A DNA stretch of 60,257 nucleotides, from the NCBI GenBank assembly GCA_017465625.1, contig JAFTVV010000006.1:1-60257 (forward strand), read 5' to 3'. Shown in pieces: positions 1-7,878 of the stretch. This stretch comes from Oscillospiraceae bacterium (lineage in GTDB: Bacteria > Bacillota > Clostridia > Oscillospirales > Oscillospiraceae). The translations under genes were made by a program, and so were the position numbers. Position 1 is the stretch's first letter, and every line of letters begins with the position of its first letter. The notes beneath the pieces are model-generated. The model did not search any database. It had not been told where the DNA came from and saw only the letters and a program-made list of their open reading frames with translations.

Positions 1-1
1 C

Positions 2-589
2 GTAGACGTGCTGACTTACGTGTTCCACAAAATTTCCGGTGTTCCCGAGAATCGCATCATTGGCTCCGGTACAATTTTGGATACCAGCCGTCTGCAGTCT
101 GAGCTGGCAAAGCGCTTCTGCATCAGCCCCAAGAATGTCCACGCCCACGTTTACGGTGAGCACGGCGACAGCTCTTTCGTGCCCTGGTCTTTGGTGCACA
201 TTGCCAACAACCACGTAGATGCTTATAAAGAGAGCTCTCCCGATAAAGACCGTATCCACTGGAATCGGGACTACGAGGAAGTGGAGCAGTTCGTAAAGAA
301 GTCCGGCGGTCAGATCATTGAAAATAAGGGTGCTACTTTCTATGCGGTGGCTATGTCTGTGTGTCACATCTGCAAGTGCATCTATGCCGATGCCGGCACT
401 GCGCTGGCTGTTTCCACGATGATGCACGGTGAGTACGGTGTGGACGATGTCTGCCTGTCTACCTTGTGTTTGGTGGATCGCGACGGCGTGCGTGGTAAGA
501 TTATGAATAAGCTTACCGATGAAGAAATTGCAAAGCTGCAATTGAGCGCCAGCAAGCTGAAGGAAGTTATCGGCCAAATCAATTTCTAA
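2..589 (+). CDS. ldh: L-lactate dehydrogenase, C-terminal part (5' end outside window)
   Basis: This enzyme interconverts pyruvate and lactate with NADH in the cytoplasm. The reading frame is open from base 2, and the visible part begins inside the conserved stretch reading VDVLTYVFHKISG, so the NAD-binding Rossmann half lies upstream of the window. The catalytic histidine region GEHGDSS and the downstream substrate domain are present. About 195 residues are visible against roughly 315 for the family, so around 120 residues are missing because of the window edge, not a mutation. It sits beside lipoate ligase and a 2-oxo-acid dehydrogenase, which suggests a cluster acting at the pyruvate branch point. 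Malate dehydrogenase is the closest alternative, but the GEHGDSSFVPWS context favours lactate dehydrogenase. Confidence 0.9.
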   Translation, partial: VDVLTYVFHKISGVPENRIIGSGTILDTSRLQSELAKRFCISPKNVHAHVYGEHGDSSFVPWSLVHIANNHVDAYKESSPDKDRIHWNRDYEEVEQFVKKSGGQIIENKGATFYAVAMSVCHICKCIYADAGTALAVSTMMHGEYGVDDVCLSTLCLVDRDGVRGKIMNKLTDEEIAKLQLSASKLKEVIGQINF

Positions 590-594
590 AACAA

Positions 595-622
595 AGGGAG
601 TGTTGCAGATGCAACACTCCCT
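595..622 (-). terminator. Hairpin terminator, mainly for the lipoate ligase gene
   Basis: A perfect 13-bp stem (AGGGAGTGTTGCA and its complement) with a two-base loop lies between the converging ldh and lplA genes. On the minus strand it is followed by TTGTTTT, a usable U-tract. On the plus strand it is followed by AAAATTA, so it is weaker for ldh. Confidence 0.7.
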
Positions 623-644
623 AAAATTATACGTTTGTAATGCA

Positions 645-1601
645 TTATAGCTCCTGCGCACGGAGCATTTGCGCCAGGTCTTCGCCATAGGGGAGCGCCT
701 GTACCGCACGAACCAGTTCTTCGCTGCGGAAGGGGATACCGATGAGTGCGCCGCGAAGCTGCTCTGCCAGAGCAAAATCCATTGCGTCGGTATAAACCTG
801 TACATTTTCAATGACACCGCCATTGACTTCAATGAGCACCTGTAAATGTCCCCAGGCAAATTGGGACTGTATGGTGCAGTTAAAGGGGATGGGTCTGCCG
901 TACAGCCAATCTGCGGAAGCATATTTTTCCGCCATTGGAAGCAGAATCGCCTCTTCAGGCACAGGTAAAAGCAGAGCCTTCTGACCGTATACCGCTTCAA
1001 AGGCACGGGTCATATACTCTTTCATTTTTTCACAGGTGAGGGTAGGGGACAGCTCCTTCAGATTCACCACACGGGAACGGACGGAGGTTACCCCTTTAGA
1101 CTCCAATTTTGCTTTGGGAGGGCTGAGATAACGCCCTAAACGGTTCATATCCGTATCAATGAGCAGCGTACCGTGGTGGTAAGAAAATCCCTTGCTGTGA
1201 TAAAAGGCGTTGCCGGAAAATTTTCGTCTGTCTGCCAGCAGATCGTTTCTGCCGGAGAAGGTGGCATCAATGCCGCACAGCCTGCAGGCTTCCTGAATAA
1301 CGGAAAGCTGCTTTTGCAAATCGTAGTGTTCATCTTTGCACAGGAAGGTGAAATTCAAATTACCCAAATCGTGGTACACTGCACCGCCACCGGAGAGCCG
1401 CCGTGCCAGATGACCGCCTTCTTCTTCCAGCAGGGAGGTGCGGCATTCTGCCCAGGGATTTTGATTGCGCCCGATCACAACGGTGTGCCGGTTTTGCCAC
1501 AAATAAAGGATCACATTGTCCCCCACGTTCAGCAGAAGATATTCCTCCAACGCTAAGTTTTTATAGGGGTCTGTGCAATCTGTTTTTACCACGTAGAGCA
1601 T
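645..1601 (-). CDS. lplA: Lipoate-protein ligase A
   Basis: The product (318 aa) activates lipoate with ATP and attaches it to the lysine of lipoyl domains. The start MLYVVKTDC was chosen at 1601 because GGAGGTG (1608-1614 on the minus strand) is correctly spaced; a longer reading frame to 1658 would run through the promoter. The LplA/BPL fold is marked by RRLSGGGAVYHDLGNLNF and by KFSGNAFY followed by HHGTLLIDTD, where the family has its lipoyl-AMP binding loop and catalytic lysine. The C-terminal accessory domain is also present. The gene is divergent from the DeoR regulator and close to an E2 with two lipoyl domains, which is the evident substrate. A sigma-A-type promoter lies directly upstream. 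Confidence 0.93.
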   Translation of the reverse strand: MLYVVKTDCTDPYKNLALEEYLLLNVGDNVILYLWQNRHTVVIGRNQNPWAECRTSLLEEEGGHLARRLSGGGAVYHDLGNLNFTFLCKDEHYDLQKQLSVIQEACRLCGIDATFSGRNDLLADRRKFSGNAFYHSKGFSYHHGTLLIDTDMNRLGRYLSPPKAKLESKGVTSVRSRVVNLKELSPTLTCEKMKEYMTRAFEAVYGQKALLLPVPEEAILLPMAEKYASADWLYGRPIPFNCTIQSQFAWGHLQVLIEVNGGVIENVQVYTDAMDFALAEQLRGALIGIPFRSEELVRAVQALPYGEDLAQMLRAQEL

Positions 1602-1623
1602 ATTTTCACCTCCATTTTTTCTT

Positions 1624-1652
1624 ATTATAAGAGTTTTTTCTAACGCAGTCAA
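1624..1652 (-). promoter_or_regulatory. Promoter of lplA
   Basis: Read on the minus strand, TTGACT (1652-1647) and TATAAT (1629-1624) are separated by exactly 17 bases. Transcription would start only a few bases before the GGAGGTG ribosome site, giving a very short leader. The promoter does not overlap the DeoR-type repeats at 1694-1728. Confidence 0.75.
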
Positions 1653-1674
1653 TCCCAATTGCGTGAAAACAGTG

Positions 1675-1728
1675 TTGACAAATTGTGATAAAGTGTTATA
1701 TTTATGTTATGAATATGTGATTATAACA
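1675..1728 (+). promoter_or_regulatory. Promoter and probable autoregulatory operator of the DeoR regulator
   Basis: TTGACA (1675-1680) and TATATT (1697-1702) are 16 bases apart. The half-site TGTTATA (1694-1700) overlaps the -10 box, a variant TGTTATG lies at 1705-1711, and the inverted half-site TATAACA is at 1722-1728, just before the GGAGG ribosome site. The same half-sites occur at the E2-E1 promoter (2612-2635), in the same position relative to the -10 box. This suggests that the regulator controls both units. Confidence 0.65.
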
Positions 1729-1742
1729 TCGGAGGTGGACAG

Positions 1743-2492
1743 ATGTTTTCATTGCGGCAGGAGCAAATGAAGCGATATATTGAGCAGGAAAATGTGGTAA
1801 CCATCAAGGCACTTCAGCAGATGTTTCCCAATGTTTCCCTGATGACCATTCACCGGGATTTGGATGCGCTGGAAATGCAGGGCGTGGCGGTGAAATTCCG
1901 GGGCGGCGCCCGGTCTGTGCGCTATACCACCGATCCTGAATTTAACGTCCGTATGCGTGAAAATAATGCAGGAAAGGTGCAAATTGCCCGAAAGGCACTG
2001 GAACTGATTCAGCCCAATACGGCCATTTTTCTGGATGCAAGCACCACCAATCTGGCACTTGCAAGAATTCTGCCGGATATCAACCTGAATATTATTACAA
2101 CCGGCCCTAGTATTGCCTTGGAGCTTTGCCGTTTGCATAACCCAACGGTAACGCTGTGCTGTGGCACAATAAATCGGAAAAATCTGGCATTATCCGGTCA
2201 AAACACCTTGGAAATGTTGGATAAAATCAACATTGATACGGCATTTATCGGTGTTTCCGGATGTTCTGTGGATGCAGGCTTCACCTGCGGCACGGAAGGG
2301 GATATGCTGGTGAAACGGAAAATGATTCAAAAGGCACGTACCGGTGTTTTGATGTGCAGCAGAGAAAAACTGAGCTGCCTGATGCCCTTTACTTTTGCCA
2401 ATTTAGAGGATGCGGATTATATGATTACCGACGGTCCGCTTCCCGATGCCTTTATGCAGGCGGCGGCAAAGGTTGGGCTTAAAATTATCTGA
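1743..2492 (+). CDS. DeoR/GlpR-family transcriptional regulator
   Basis: A 249-residue cytoplasmic DNA-binding protein of normal DeoR-family length. The N-terminal winged helix-turn-helix occupies about residues 5-55, with the recognition region VSLMTIHRDLDALEMQGV. The DeoR sensor domain follows (about 75-235), an isomerase-like fold that in this family binds phosphorylated sugars or related metabolites; DASTTNLALARIL and IGVSGCSVDAGFTCG are the typical ligand-pocket stretches. The start follows GGAGG at 1731-1735. It lies between divergent lplA and the E2-E1 operon and shares operator-like repeats with the latter, so local control of the dehydrogenase complex is likely. The effector cannot be read from the sequence. 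Confidence 0.9.
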   Translation: MFSLRQEQMKRYIEQENVVTIKALQQMFPNVSLMTIHRDLDALEMQGVAVKFRGGARSVRYTTDPEFNVRMRENNAGKVQIARKALELIQPNTAIFLDASTTNLALARILPDINLNIITTGPSIALELCRLHNPTVTLCCGTINRKNLALSGQNTLEMLDKINIDTAFIGVSGCSVDAGFTCGTEGDMLVKRKMIQKARTGVLMCSREKLSCLMPFTFANLEDADYMITDGPLPDAFMQAAAKVGLKII

Positions 2493-2499
2493 AAAATGG

Positions 2500-2523
2500 G
2501 GGCTCGTTTTAGAGCCCTCTTTT
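2500..2523 (+). terminator. Terminator of the DeoR regulator gene
   Basis: A six-bp stem GGGCTC/GAGCCC with a six-base loop is followed by TCTTTTTT. It separates the regulator transcript from the E2-E1 operon, which has its own promoter. Confidence 0.75.
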
Positions 2524-2591
2524 TTGTAGCAAAACTACAAAAACAAGGCGTAAAACTGACGGGGATTTTCCCCGATTTTTGGAAATGCCTA

Positions 2592-2635
2592 TTGACGGTA
2601 TTGTTACAAAGTGTTATAATTAACAAGCTATAACA
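2592..2635 (+). promoter_or_regulatory. Promoter and operator of the E2-E1 dehydrogenase operon
   Basis: TTGACG (2592-2597) and TATAAT (2615-2620) are 17 bases apart. The inverted repeat TGTTATA (2612-2618) and TATAACA (2629-2635), seven-base perfect arms with a ten-base spacer, overlaps the -10 box and the expected start site. This is the geometry of a repressor site. The 11-mer AAAGTGTTATA is shared exactly with the regulator's own promoter. Confidence 0.7.
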
Positions 2636-2656
2636 AAATAAAAAGGAGGATACAAC

Positions 2657-4219
2657 TTGGCAAATGCAGTAATTATGCCCAAAGCGGGCATTACAGTGGA
2701 AAGCTGTATCATTGGAACATGGGAAAAGAAGATTGGTGACCCCGTTAAAATTGGTGATATTCTGTTCACCTACGAGACGGATAAGGCCAGCTTCGAATGT
2801 GAATCGACGGCAGAGGGCGTCTTGCTTGATATCTTTTACGGTGAAGGCGACGAAGTCCCCTGCCTTGTAAATGTCTGCGCTGTGGGCAACCCCGGTGAAG
2901 ACTGCAGTGCCCTTCGGGGTGGCAGTGCCGCACCTGCAGAGGCTGCCACACCTGCCGCCGCACCTGCTGCCGCCGCCGCACCTGCTGCCGCCGCCGCCAA
3001 TACCAAGGCACAGGCTGTGATTATGCCCAAGGCCGGCATCACCGTTGAGAGCTGCATCATCGGCTCCTGGGAGAAGAAGGTGGGCGATCAGGTTAAGATT
3101 GGCGACATCCTGTTTACTTACGAGACCGATAAGGCAAGCTTTGAATGTGAGTCCACCGCAGAGGGCGAACTGCTGGCCATCTTCTTTGAAGACGGTGAGG
3201 AAGTACCCTGCCTGCAAAACGTCTGTGCTGTGGGCCCCCACGGTGAGCCTACCGACTGCCTGCGTCCCGGTGCAGAAGTACCTGTAGCAGCAGAAGCCGT
3301 AGCCGTTGCACCTGCAGAGACAGCTGCACCTGCCGTAGCTGCAGAGGCCGCACCCGTAGCCGGTGCACCCGTATCTCCCAGAGCCGCAAAGCTGGCAAGA
3401 GCCCACGGTGTGGATGCTTCTTTGGCAGCAGGCACCGGCCCCAACGGCCGTATCATTGAGCGCGACGTGCAGAAGCTGATTGCTTCCGGCGTCACCGCAA
3501 AGGTGGTAACCGCCACAGTGGAGAATGAGTACGAGGACGTGAAGTTCAGCGGCATCCGTCGTGCAATCACCAAGTCTATGACCACCAGCTTGTCCACTAT
3601 GGCACAGCTGACACAGAATATCTCCTTCGATGCAACTGCGATTTTGAATTACCGCAAGGCTTTGAAGGCCGCAGGTGACGACTATGCAGGCATTACCATT
3701 GGCGATATTATGCTGTATGCAGTGTCCCGTACGGTGGTCAATCACCCCGACCTGAATGCCAATATGCTGGATGATGTATCCATTCGCCGCTTCAAGCACT
3801 GCAACCTGGGTGTTGCCGTGGATACCCCCCGTGGACTGATGGTTCCCACCATTGAAGCTGCCGACACCCTGAGCCTGCTGGAAATCTCCAAGGCAGTCAA
3901 GACCTTGGCCGCACAGTGCCGTGAGGGCAACATCAGCCCCGACAAGCTGTCCGGTGCAAGCTTCACCGTTTCCAATCTGGGCAACTTTGGCATCGAGTCC
4001 TTTACACCTGTGATCAATCCTCCCCAGACCGGTATTCTGGGCGTTTGCGGCACCATCGAGCGTGTACGCAAGGCACAGGACGGCAGCATTGAGCTGTATC
4101 CTGCGATGGGTCTGAGCCTGACCTTCGACCACCGTGCAGTGGACGGCACACCTGCCTCCCGCTTCCTGCAGGAACTGTGCAAGAACCTGGAACAGTTCAC
4201 CACATTACTGGCTAAATAA
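2657..4219 (+). CDS. 2-oxo-acid dehydrogenase E2 (dihydrolipoamide acyltransferase) with two lipoyl domains
   Basis: The core acyltransferase of a pyruvate- or branched-chain-type dehydrogenase complex. Translation starts at TTG (2657) behind AAGGAGG. Domains in order: lipoyl domain 1 (about 1-77, lipoyl lysine K43 in ETDKASFE), an Ala/Pro-rich linker (91-115), lipoyl domain 2 (about 118-195, K159 in the same ETDKASFE), a second flexible linker, a peripheral-subunit-binding domain (about 239-275, SPRAAKLARAHGVD), and the catalytic domain (about 295-520) with the active-site DHRAVDG (H492) near the C-terminus. The two lipoyl domains are nearly identical in protein sequence, indicating tandem duplication. 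The E1 gene follows after 17 bases. No E3 gene is seen, so dihydrolipoamide dehydrogenase must come from elsewhere. Pyruvate, 2-oxoisovalerate or acetoin are all possible substrates. Confidence 0.92.
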   Translation: MANAVIMPKAGITVESCIIGTWEKKIGDPVKIGDILFTYETDKASFECESTAEGVLLDIFYGEGDEVPCLVNVCAVGNPGEDCSALRGGSAAPAEAATPAAAPAAAAAPAAAAANTKAQAVIMPKAGITVESCIIGSWEKKVGDQVKIGDILFTYETDKASFECESTAEGELLAIFFEDGEEVPCLQNVCAVGPHGEPTDCLRPGAEVPVAAEAVAVAPAETAAPAVAAEAAPVAGAPVSPRAAKLARAHGVDASLAAGTGPNGRIIERDVQKLIASGVTAKVVTATVENEYEDVKFSGIRRAITKSMTTSLSTMAQLTQNISFDATAILNYRKALKAAGDDYAGITIGDIMLYAVSRTVVNHPDLNANMLDDVSIRRFKHCNLGVAVDTPRGLMVPTIEAADTLSLLEISKAVKTLAAQCREGNISPDKLSGASFTVSNLGNFGIESFTPVINPPQTGILGVCGTIERVRKAQDGSIELYPAMGLSLTFDHRAVDGTPASRFLQELCKNLEQFTTLLAK

Positions 4220-4236
4220 GAAGGGGGAAATAGATT

Positions 4237-6714
4237 ATGCCTAAGAGTTTATATGTAGATCCCAATCTGGTGCGCGCACCGGGTGAGGTCACTTTCAACA
4301 GCATTCCCGTCAATCAGTATAATAAGACGATTGCCGAGGAACTGGCTTCCGGTAAGTATACCAAGGAAGATCTGATCCGCATTTTCCGGGATATGACTGT
4401 TCTGCGTGAGTTTGAGACCATGCTGAACCTGATCAAGACCCAGAGTAACTACAACGGTATCGACCATACCTACCCCGGCCCTGCCCACCTGTCCATCGGT
4501 CAGGAAGCTGCCTGTGTCGGTCAGGCATACCTGCTGGATGAGAACGACTTTGCCTTTGGCTCTCACCGCAGCCACTCCGAAATTCTGGCAAAGGCTCTGT
4601 CTACCATCAACAAGATGAGTGACGAGCAGCTGATGAACGTGATGGAAAACTTCCTGGACGGTCAGTGCTTGCGTTCCACCCAGAAACTGGGTGAGACGAA
4701 GGACGTCAAGGAGCTGGCAATCCGCTTCATCCTGTACGGCACACTGTCTGAGATTTTTGCCCGTGAGACCGGCTTCCATAAGGGTATGGGCGGCTCTATG
4801 CACGCCTTCTTCCTGCCCTTCGGCATCTACCCCAACAACGCCATCGTTGGCGGTTCTGCCACCATCTCCACCGGTGCAGCACTCTATAAGAAGGTCAACG
4901 ACAAGAAGGGCATCGTTGTATGTAACATCGGTGACGCTTCTATGGCTCGAGGCCCTGTATGGGAAGCACTGAACTTCTCCGCTATGGATCAGTACAAGAC
5001 CCTGTGGGAATCCCATACCGACGGTATGCCCATTTTGTACAACATCTTCAATAACTCCTACGGTATGGGCGACCAGACCCGTGGCGAGACCATGGGTCAG
5101 GGCTGTATGTCCCGTATCGGCTCCGGTGTGAGCCCCACCCAGTTCCACGCAGAGACCGTAGACGGCTTCAATCCTTTGGCAGTGATCGACGCTATGGAGC
5201 GCAAGCTGGCACTTCTGCGTAACGGTCAGGGCCCTGTAATGCTGGAAACACTGACCTACCGCTTCTCCGGCCACTCCGTGTCCGACCAGAACGCCTACCG
5301 TACCAAGGAAGAGATTGATGCCTGGAAGGAAATGGATCCTCTGACCACTTATCCTGCCGCATTGATCGAAGCCGGTGTGCTGACGCAGGCTGATGTGGAT
5401 GCGATTTTGGGAGAAACCACAGAGCGTATGACCACCATCTGCAGAGCCGCCGCTGATCCCGAGATCAGCCCCTACTGCGACTTCAAGAAAGATCCTGCTG
5501 TTGTAGAGCGTTTGATGTTCTCCAATCAGAGAGTGCCTGTGCTGGATGATCGCAAGCCTGAGGTTCTGATTGAGAATCTGAACGATGTGCCTGCTTACAA
5601 GAAGCTGAAGGAAAAATCCCGCAGCCCCATCGGCCCTGACGGCAAGCCTGTTTCCAAAATGAAGCTGTTCAACCTGCGTGATGCAATGTCCGAGGTTATT
5701 TATGACCGCTTCTACGAAGATCCCACGATGATTGCCTACGGCGAAGACTGCCGTGACTGGGGTGGCGCATTTGCCGTATACCGTGGTATGATGGACGCAC
5801 TGCCTCACTGCCGCCTGTTCAACTCTCCCTTGGCAGAAGGTTCTATTGTAGGTACCGGTGTTGGCTATGCCCTGTCCGGTGGCCGTGCACTGGTAGAGCT
5901 GATGTACGCCGACTTTATCGGCTGTGCAGGTGACGAAATCTTCAATCAGATGTCCAAGTGGCAGTCTATGTCTGCCGGTATTTTGAAGATGCCCCTGGTT
6001 CTGCGTGTGTCCGTTGGCTCTAAGTACGGTGCACAGCACTCTCAGGACTGGACCGCACTTTGTGCCCATATTCCCGGCCTGAAGGTCTGCTTCCCCGCAA
6101 CACCTTGGGAAGCCAAGGGCTTGATGGAAACCGCCCTGAACGGCACCGACCCTGTGGTATTCTTCGAGAGCCAGCGTATTTACGACGTGGGTGAGCAGTT
6201 CCACGAAGGCGGCGTGCCTGCAGAGCGTTACGAGATCAAGATGGGCGAGACCAACAAGGTTCGTGACGGCAAGGACATCACCATTTTGACCATCGGTGCC
6301 GCACTGTACCGTGCAATGGATGCCGCAAAGCAGCTGTCCGAAAAGTACGGCGTAGAGGCAGATGTGATCAACATTCACTCTCTGGTGCCTCTGGACTACA
6401 CCGGTATCGTGGAATCCGTCCGCAAGACCGGTAAGGTGGTGCTGGTATCCGATGCCTGTGCCCGTGGCTCTTATATGAACGATGTGGCCCGTAACATCAC
6501 CGAGATGTGCTTCGACGATTTGGATGCACCTCCCGTAGTGATTGGCGCACGCAACTGGATCACACCTCCCTTCGAGTTTGATGAATTCTTCTTCCCTCAG
6601 GCAAGCTGGATTATGGACGCTGTCAACGAGAAGCTGTTGCCCTTGGAGGGATATGAGCCCAACGACACCTGTGACGAAAACGAGCAGATTCGTCGGAACA
6701 AGGAAGGCGTGTAA
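4237..6714 (+). CDS. Fused E1 alpha-beta component of a thiamine-diphosphate 2-oxo-acid dehydrogenase
   Basis: The decarboxylating component that pairs with the E2 upstream, 825 aa. Residues about 30-440 are E1-alpha-like (GPAHLSIGQEAACVG; GFHKGMGGSMHAF) and residues about 475-800 are E1-beta-like (AYGEDCRDWGGAFAVYRGM; HSQDWTALCAHIPGLKVCFP). In most bacteria these are separate genes. Two features are unusual: about 50 extra residues (121-168) precede the GMGGSMH loop, and the thiamine-diphosphate motif reads GDAS (232-235), not GDG, with about ten extra residues before the paired asparagines (272-273). The substrate therefore should not be assumed to be pyruvate, although the ldh and lplA neighbours fit it. 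The start ATG follows AAGGGGGAAA. The gene is co-transcribed with E2. Confidence 0.88.
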   Translation: MPKSLYVDPNLVRAPGEVTFNSIPVNQYNKTIAEELASGKYTKEDLIRIFRDMTVLREFETMLNLIKTQSNYNGIDHTYPGPAHLSIGQEAACVGQAYLLDENDFAFGSHRSHSEILAKALSTINKMSDEQLMNVMENFLDGQCLRSTQKLGETKDVKELAIRFILYGTLSEIFARETGFHKGMGGSMHAFFLPFGIYPNNAIVGGSATISTGAALYKKVNDKKGIVVCNIGDASMARGPVWEALNFSAMDQYKTLWESHTDGMPILYNIFNNSYGMGDQTRGETMGQGCMSRIGSGVSPTQFHAETVDGFNPLAVIDAMERKLALLRNGQGPVMLETLTYRFSGHSVSDQNAYRTKEEIDAWKEMDPLTTYPAALIEAGVLTQADVDAILGETTERMTTICRAAADPEISPYCDFKKDPAVVERLMFSNQRVPVLDDRKPEVLIENLNDVPAYKKLKEKSRSPIGPDGKPVSKMKLFNLRDAMSEVIYDRFYEDPTMIAYGEDCRDWGGAFAVYRGMMDALPHCRLFNSPLAEGSIVGTGVGYALSGGRALVELMYADFIGCAGDEIFNQMSKWQSMSAGILKMPLVLRVSVGSKYGAQHSQDWTALCAHIPGLKVCFPATPWEAKGLMETALNGTDPVVFFESQRIYDVGEQFHEGGVPAERYEIKMGETNKVRDGKDITILTIGAALYRAMDAAKQLSEKYGVEADVINIHSLVPLDYTGIVESVRKTGKVVLVSDACARGSYMNDVARNITEMCFDDLDAPPVVIGARNWITPPFEFDEFFFPQASWIMDAVNEKLLPLEGYEPNDTCDENEQIRRNKEGV

Positions 6715-6720
6715 GGCTCT

Positions 6721-7341
6721 ATGGAAATGATTCGGACAGGTAATGCCGGTGTGCTTGTGACCTTGGATGGCACAAGGGTGCTGGTAGACGGTCTGTGCGG
6801 TAGGGTAGGGGCGTATCCGGAAACGCCTGCCCACATTGTTCAAAGTTTATTGGACAATCCACCGGATGTTCTGCTGTTTACCCATTCACATCAGGATCAT
6901 TACAGTGCGACGCTCATTTCCCCATACGAAAACACCATCCTCCGGCCCGTTACTGGTCCGGAGGATGTGTCTTATAATCCGTTTTCTGTGGGGAATTTGA
7001 AAATCACCCCCATCAAAACACGGCATTTGGGCAAGGTTGAACCAAACCTGAGCCATACAAGCTACCTCATAGAGGGCAGTAAAAAAATACTGGTCACAGG
7101 GGACAGCGCACCTACCTGCTTTAAAGATTTTTCCAAGGCAGACGTGGCAGTTGTGCCCTACGCCTATTGCACCACGCCTTCAGCCTGGGCGCTGACAAAA
7201 TCCATTTGTGACCGTGCTGTTCTGGTGCATATGCCTGCAGAAGAAGAGGATGCATACGGTCTTTGGCCGCTGGTGCGTGAGGTAACGCAAAATGATCTGG
7301 TTCTGACCGTGGCAGAAATAGGAAATTTGCTCTATTTCTGA
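6721..7341 (+). CDS. MBL-fold metal-dependent hydrolase
   Basis: A 206-residue protein of the metallo-beta-lactamase fold, in the UPF0173/YtkL-like group. The metal-binding signature THSHQDH (HxHxDH) lies at about 56-62, followed by GKVEPNLSHTSYLIEG and LVTGDSAP carrying further ligands. No signal peptide is seen, so it is cytoplasmic. The gene starts six bases after the E1 stop, and its ribosome site is inside the end of E1, so it probably belongs to the same transcript. Its physiological substrate is unknown; a thioester or lactone hydrolase acting on side products of the dehydrogenase is a speculative option. Confidence 0.8.
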   Translation: MEMIRTGNAGVLVTLDGTRVLVDGLCGRVGAYPETPAHIVQSLLDNPPDVLLFTHSHQDHYSATLISPYENTILRPVTGPEDVSYNPFSVGNLKITPIKTRHLGKVEPNLSHTSYLIEGSKKILVTGDSAPTCFKDFSKADVAVVPYAYCTTPSAWALTKSICDRAVLVHMPAEEEDAYGLWPLVREVTQNDLVLTVAEIGNLLYF

Positions 7342-7411
7342 GATTTTGACCATATTTTTCGTGAAAAGGCGTAGTGTGGATTATAATAATGAAGAAACGG
7401 AGAGATTTTAT

Positions 7412-7876
7412 ATGAGTGCATCTGTAGAACGGGCAAAGGAGCTTTTTTTGCAGGGCTATAGCTGTAGTCAGGCAGTAGTGGGTGCTTTTTGCGATCAGGT
7501 AGGGATGGATTTTGAAACCGCAATGCGTTTGGCAGCACCTTTTGGCGGCGGTATGGGGCGTATGCGTCAGGTGTGCGGCGCAGTAAGCGGTGCATTTATT
7601 TTGGCAGGTCTGAAATACGGCTATACAGACCCCAACGGTCGGGAGGAAAAGGCGGCGCATTATAAGCTGATTCAGGATATGGCGGCGGCCTTTACTGCAG
7701 AAAAGGGGAGCATCATTTGCAAAGACCTGTTGCAGTTACAGCAGACCCAAAACCAGACCCACATACCCGATGAGCGTACGGCTCAGTATTATAAAGAGCG
7801 TCCCTGTGTCTATATGGTAGAGCAGGCGGCAATCATTGCCGAAAAAGTGCTCAACGGCAGCTTCAATGTAGAATAA
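7412..7876 (+). CDS. C_GCAxxG_C_C-family protein
   Basis: A 154-residue protein of the family named for its conserved cysteines (C_GCAxxG_C_C). Visible signature parts are GYSCSQAVVGAF near residue 15, GGGMGRMRQVCGAVSGAFI near 47-65, and a late cysteine pattern ending in CVYMVEQAA. The family is thought to be redox- or metal-related and is often found near electron-transfer genes, but no activity is established. The ATG at 7412 was preferred over the longer frame from 7346 because GGAGAGA lies just upstream and the family begins with this AxELF helix. It may be expressed with the genes upstream. Confidence 0.85.
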   Translation: MSASVERAKELFLQGYSCSQAVVGAFCDQVGMDFETAMRLAAPFGGGMGRMRQVCGAVSGAFILAGLKYGYTDPNGREEKAAHYKLIQDMAAAFTAEKGSIICKDLLQLQQTQNQTHIPDERTAQYYKERPCVYMVEQAAIIAEKVLNGSFNVE

Positions 7877-7878
7877 TA

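Noticed and set aside
2417-4132. A 571-codon minus-strand frame opposite the E2 gene
   Set aside because: It is the mirror of the Ala-rich, duplicated lipoyl coding region; the apparent CGG-rich repeats are just the linker on the other strand.
4249-6843. An 864-codon open frame antisense to the fused E1 gene
   Set aside because: The strand opposite has clear E1 homology over its length; the antisense product has low-complexity His/Gly/Cys composition typical of mirror frames in codon-biased genes.
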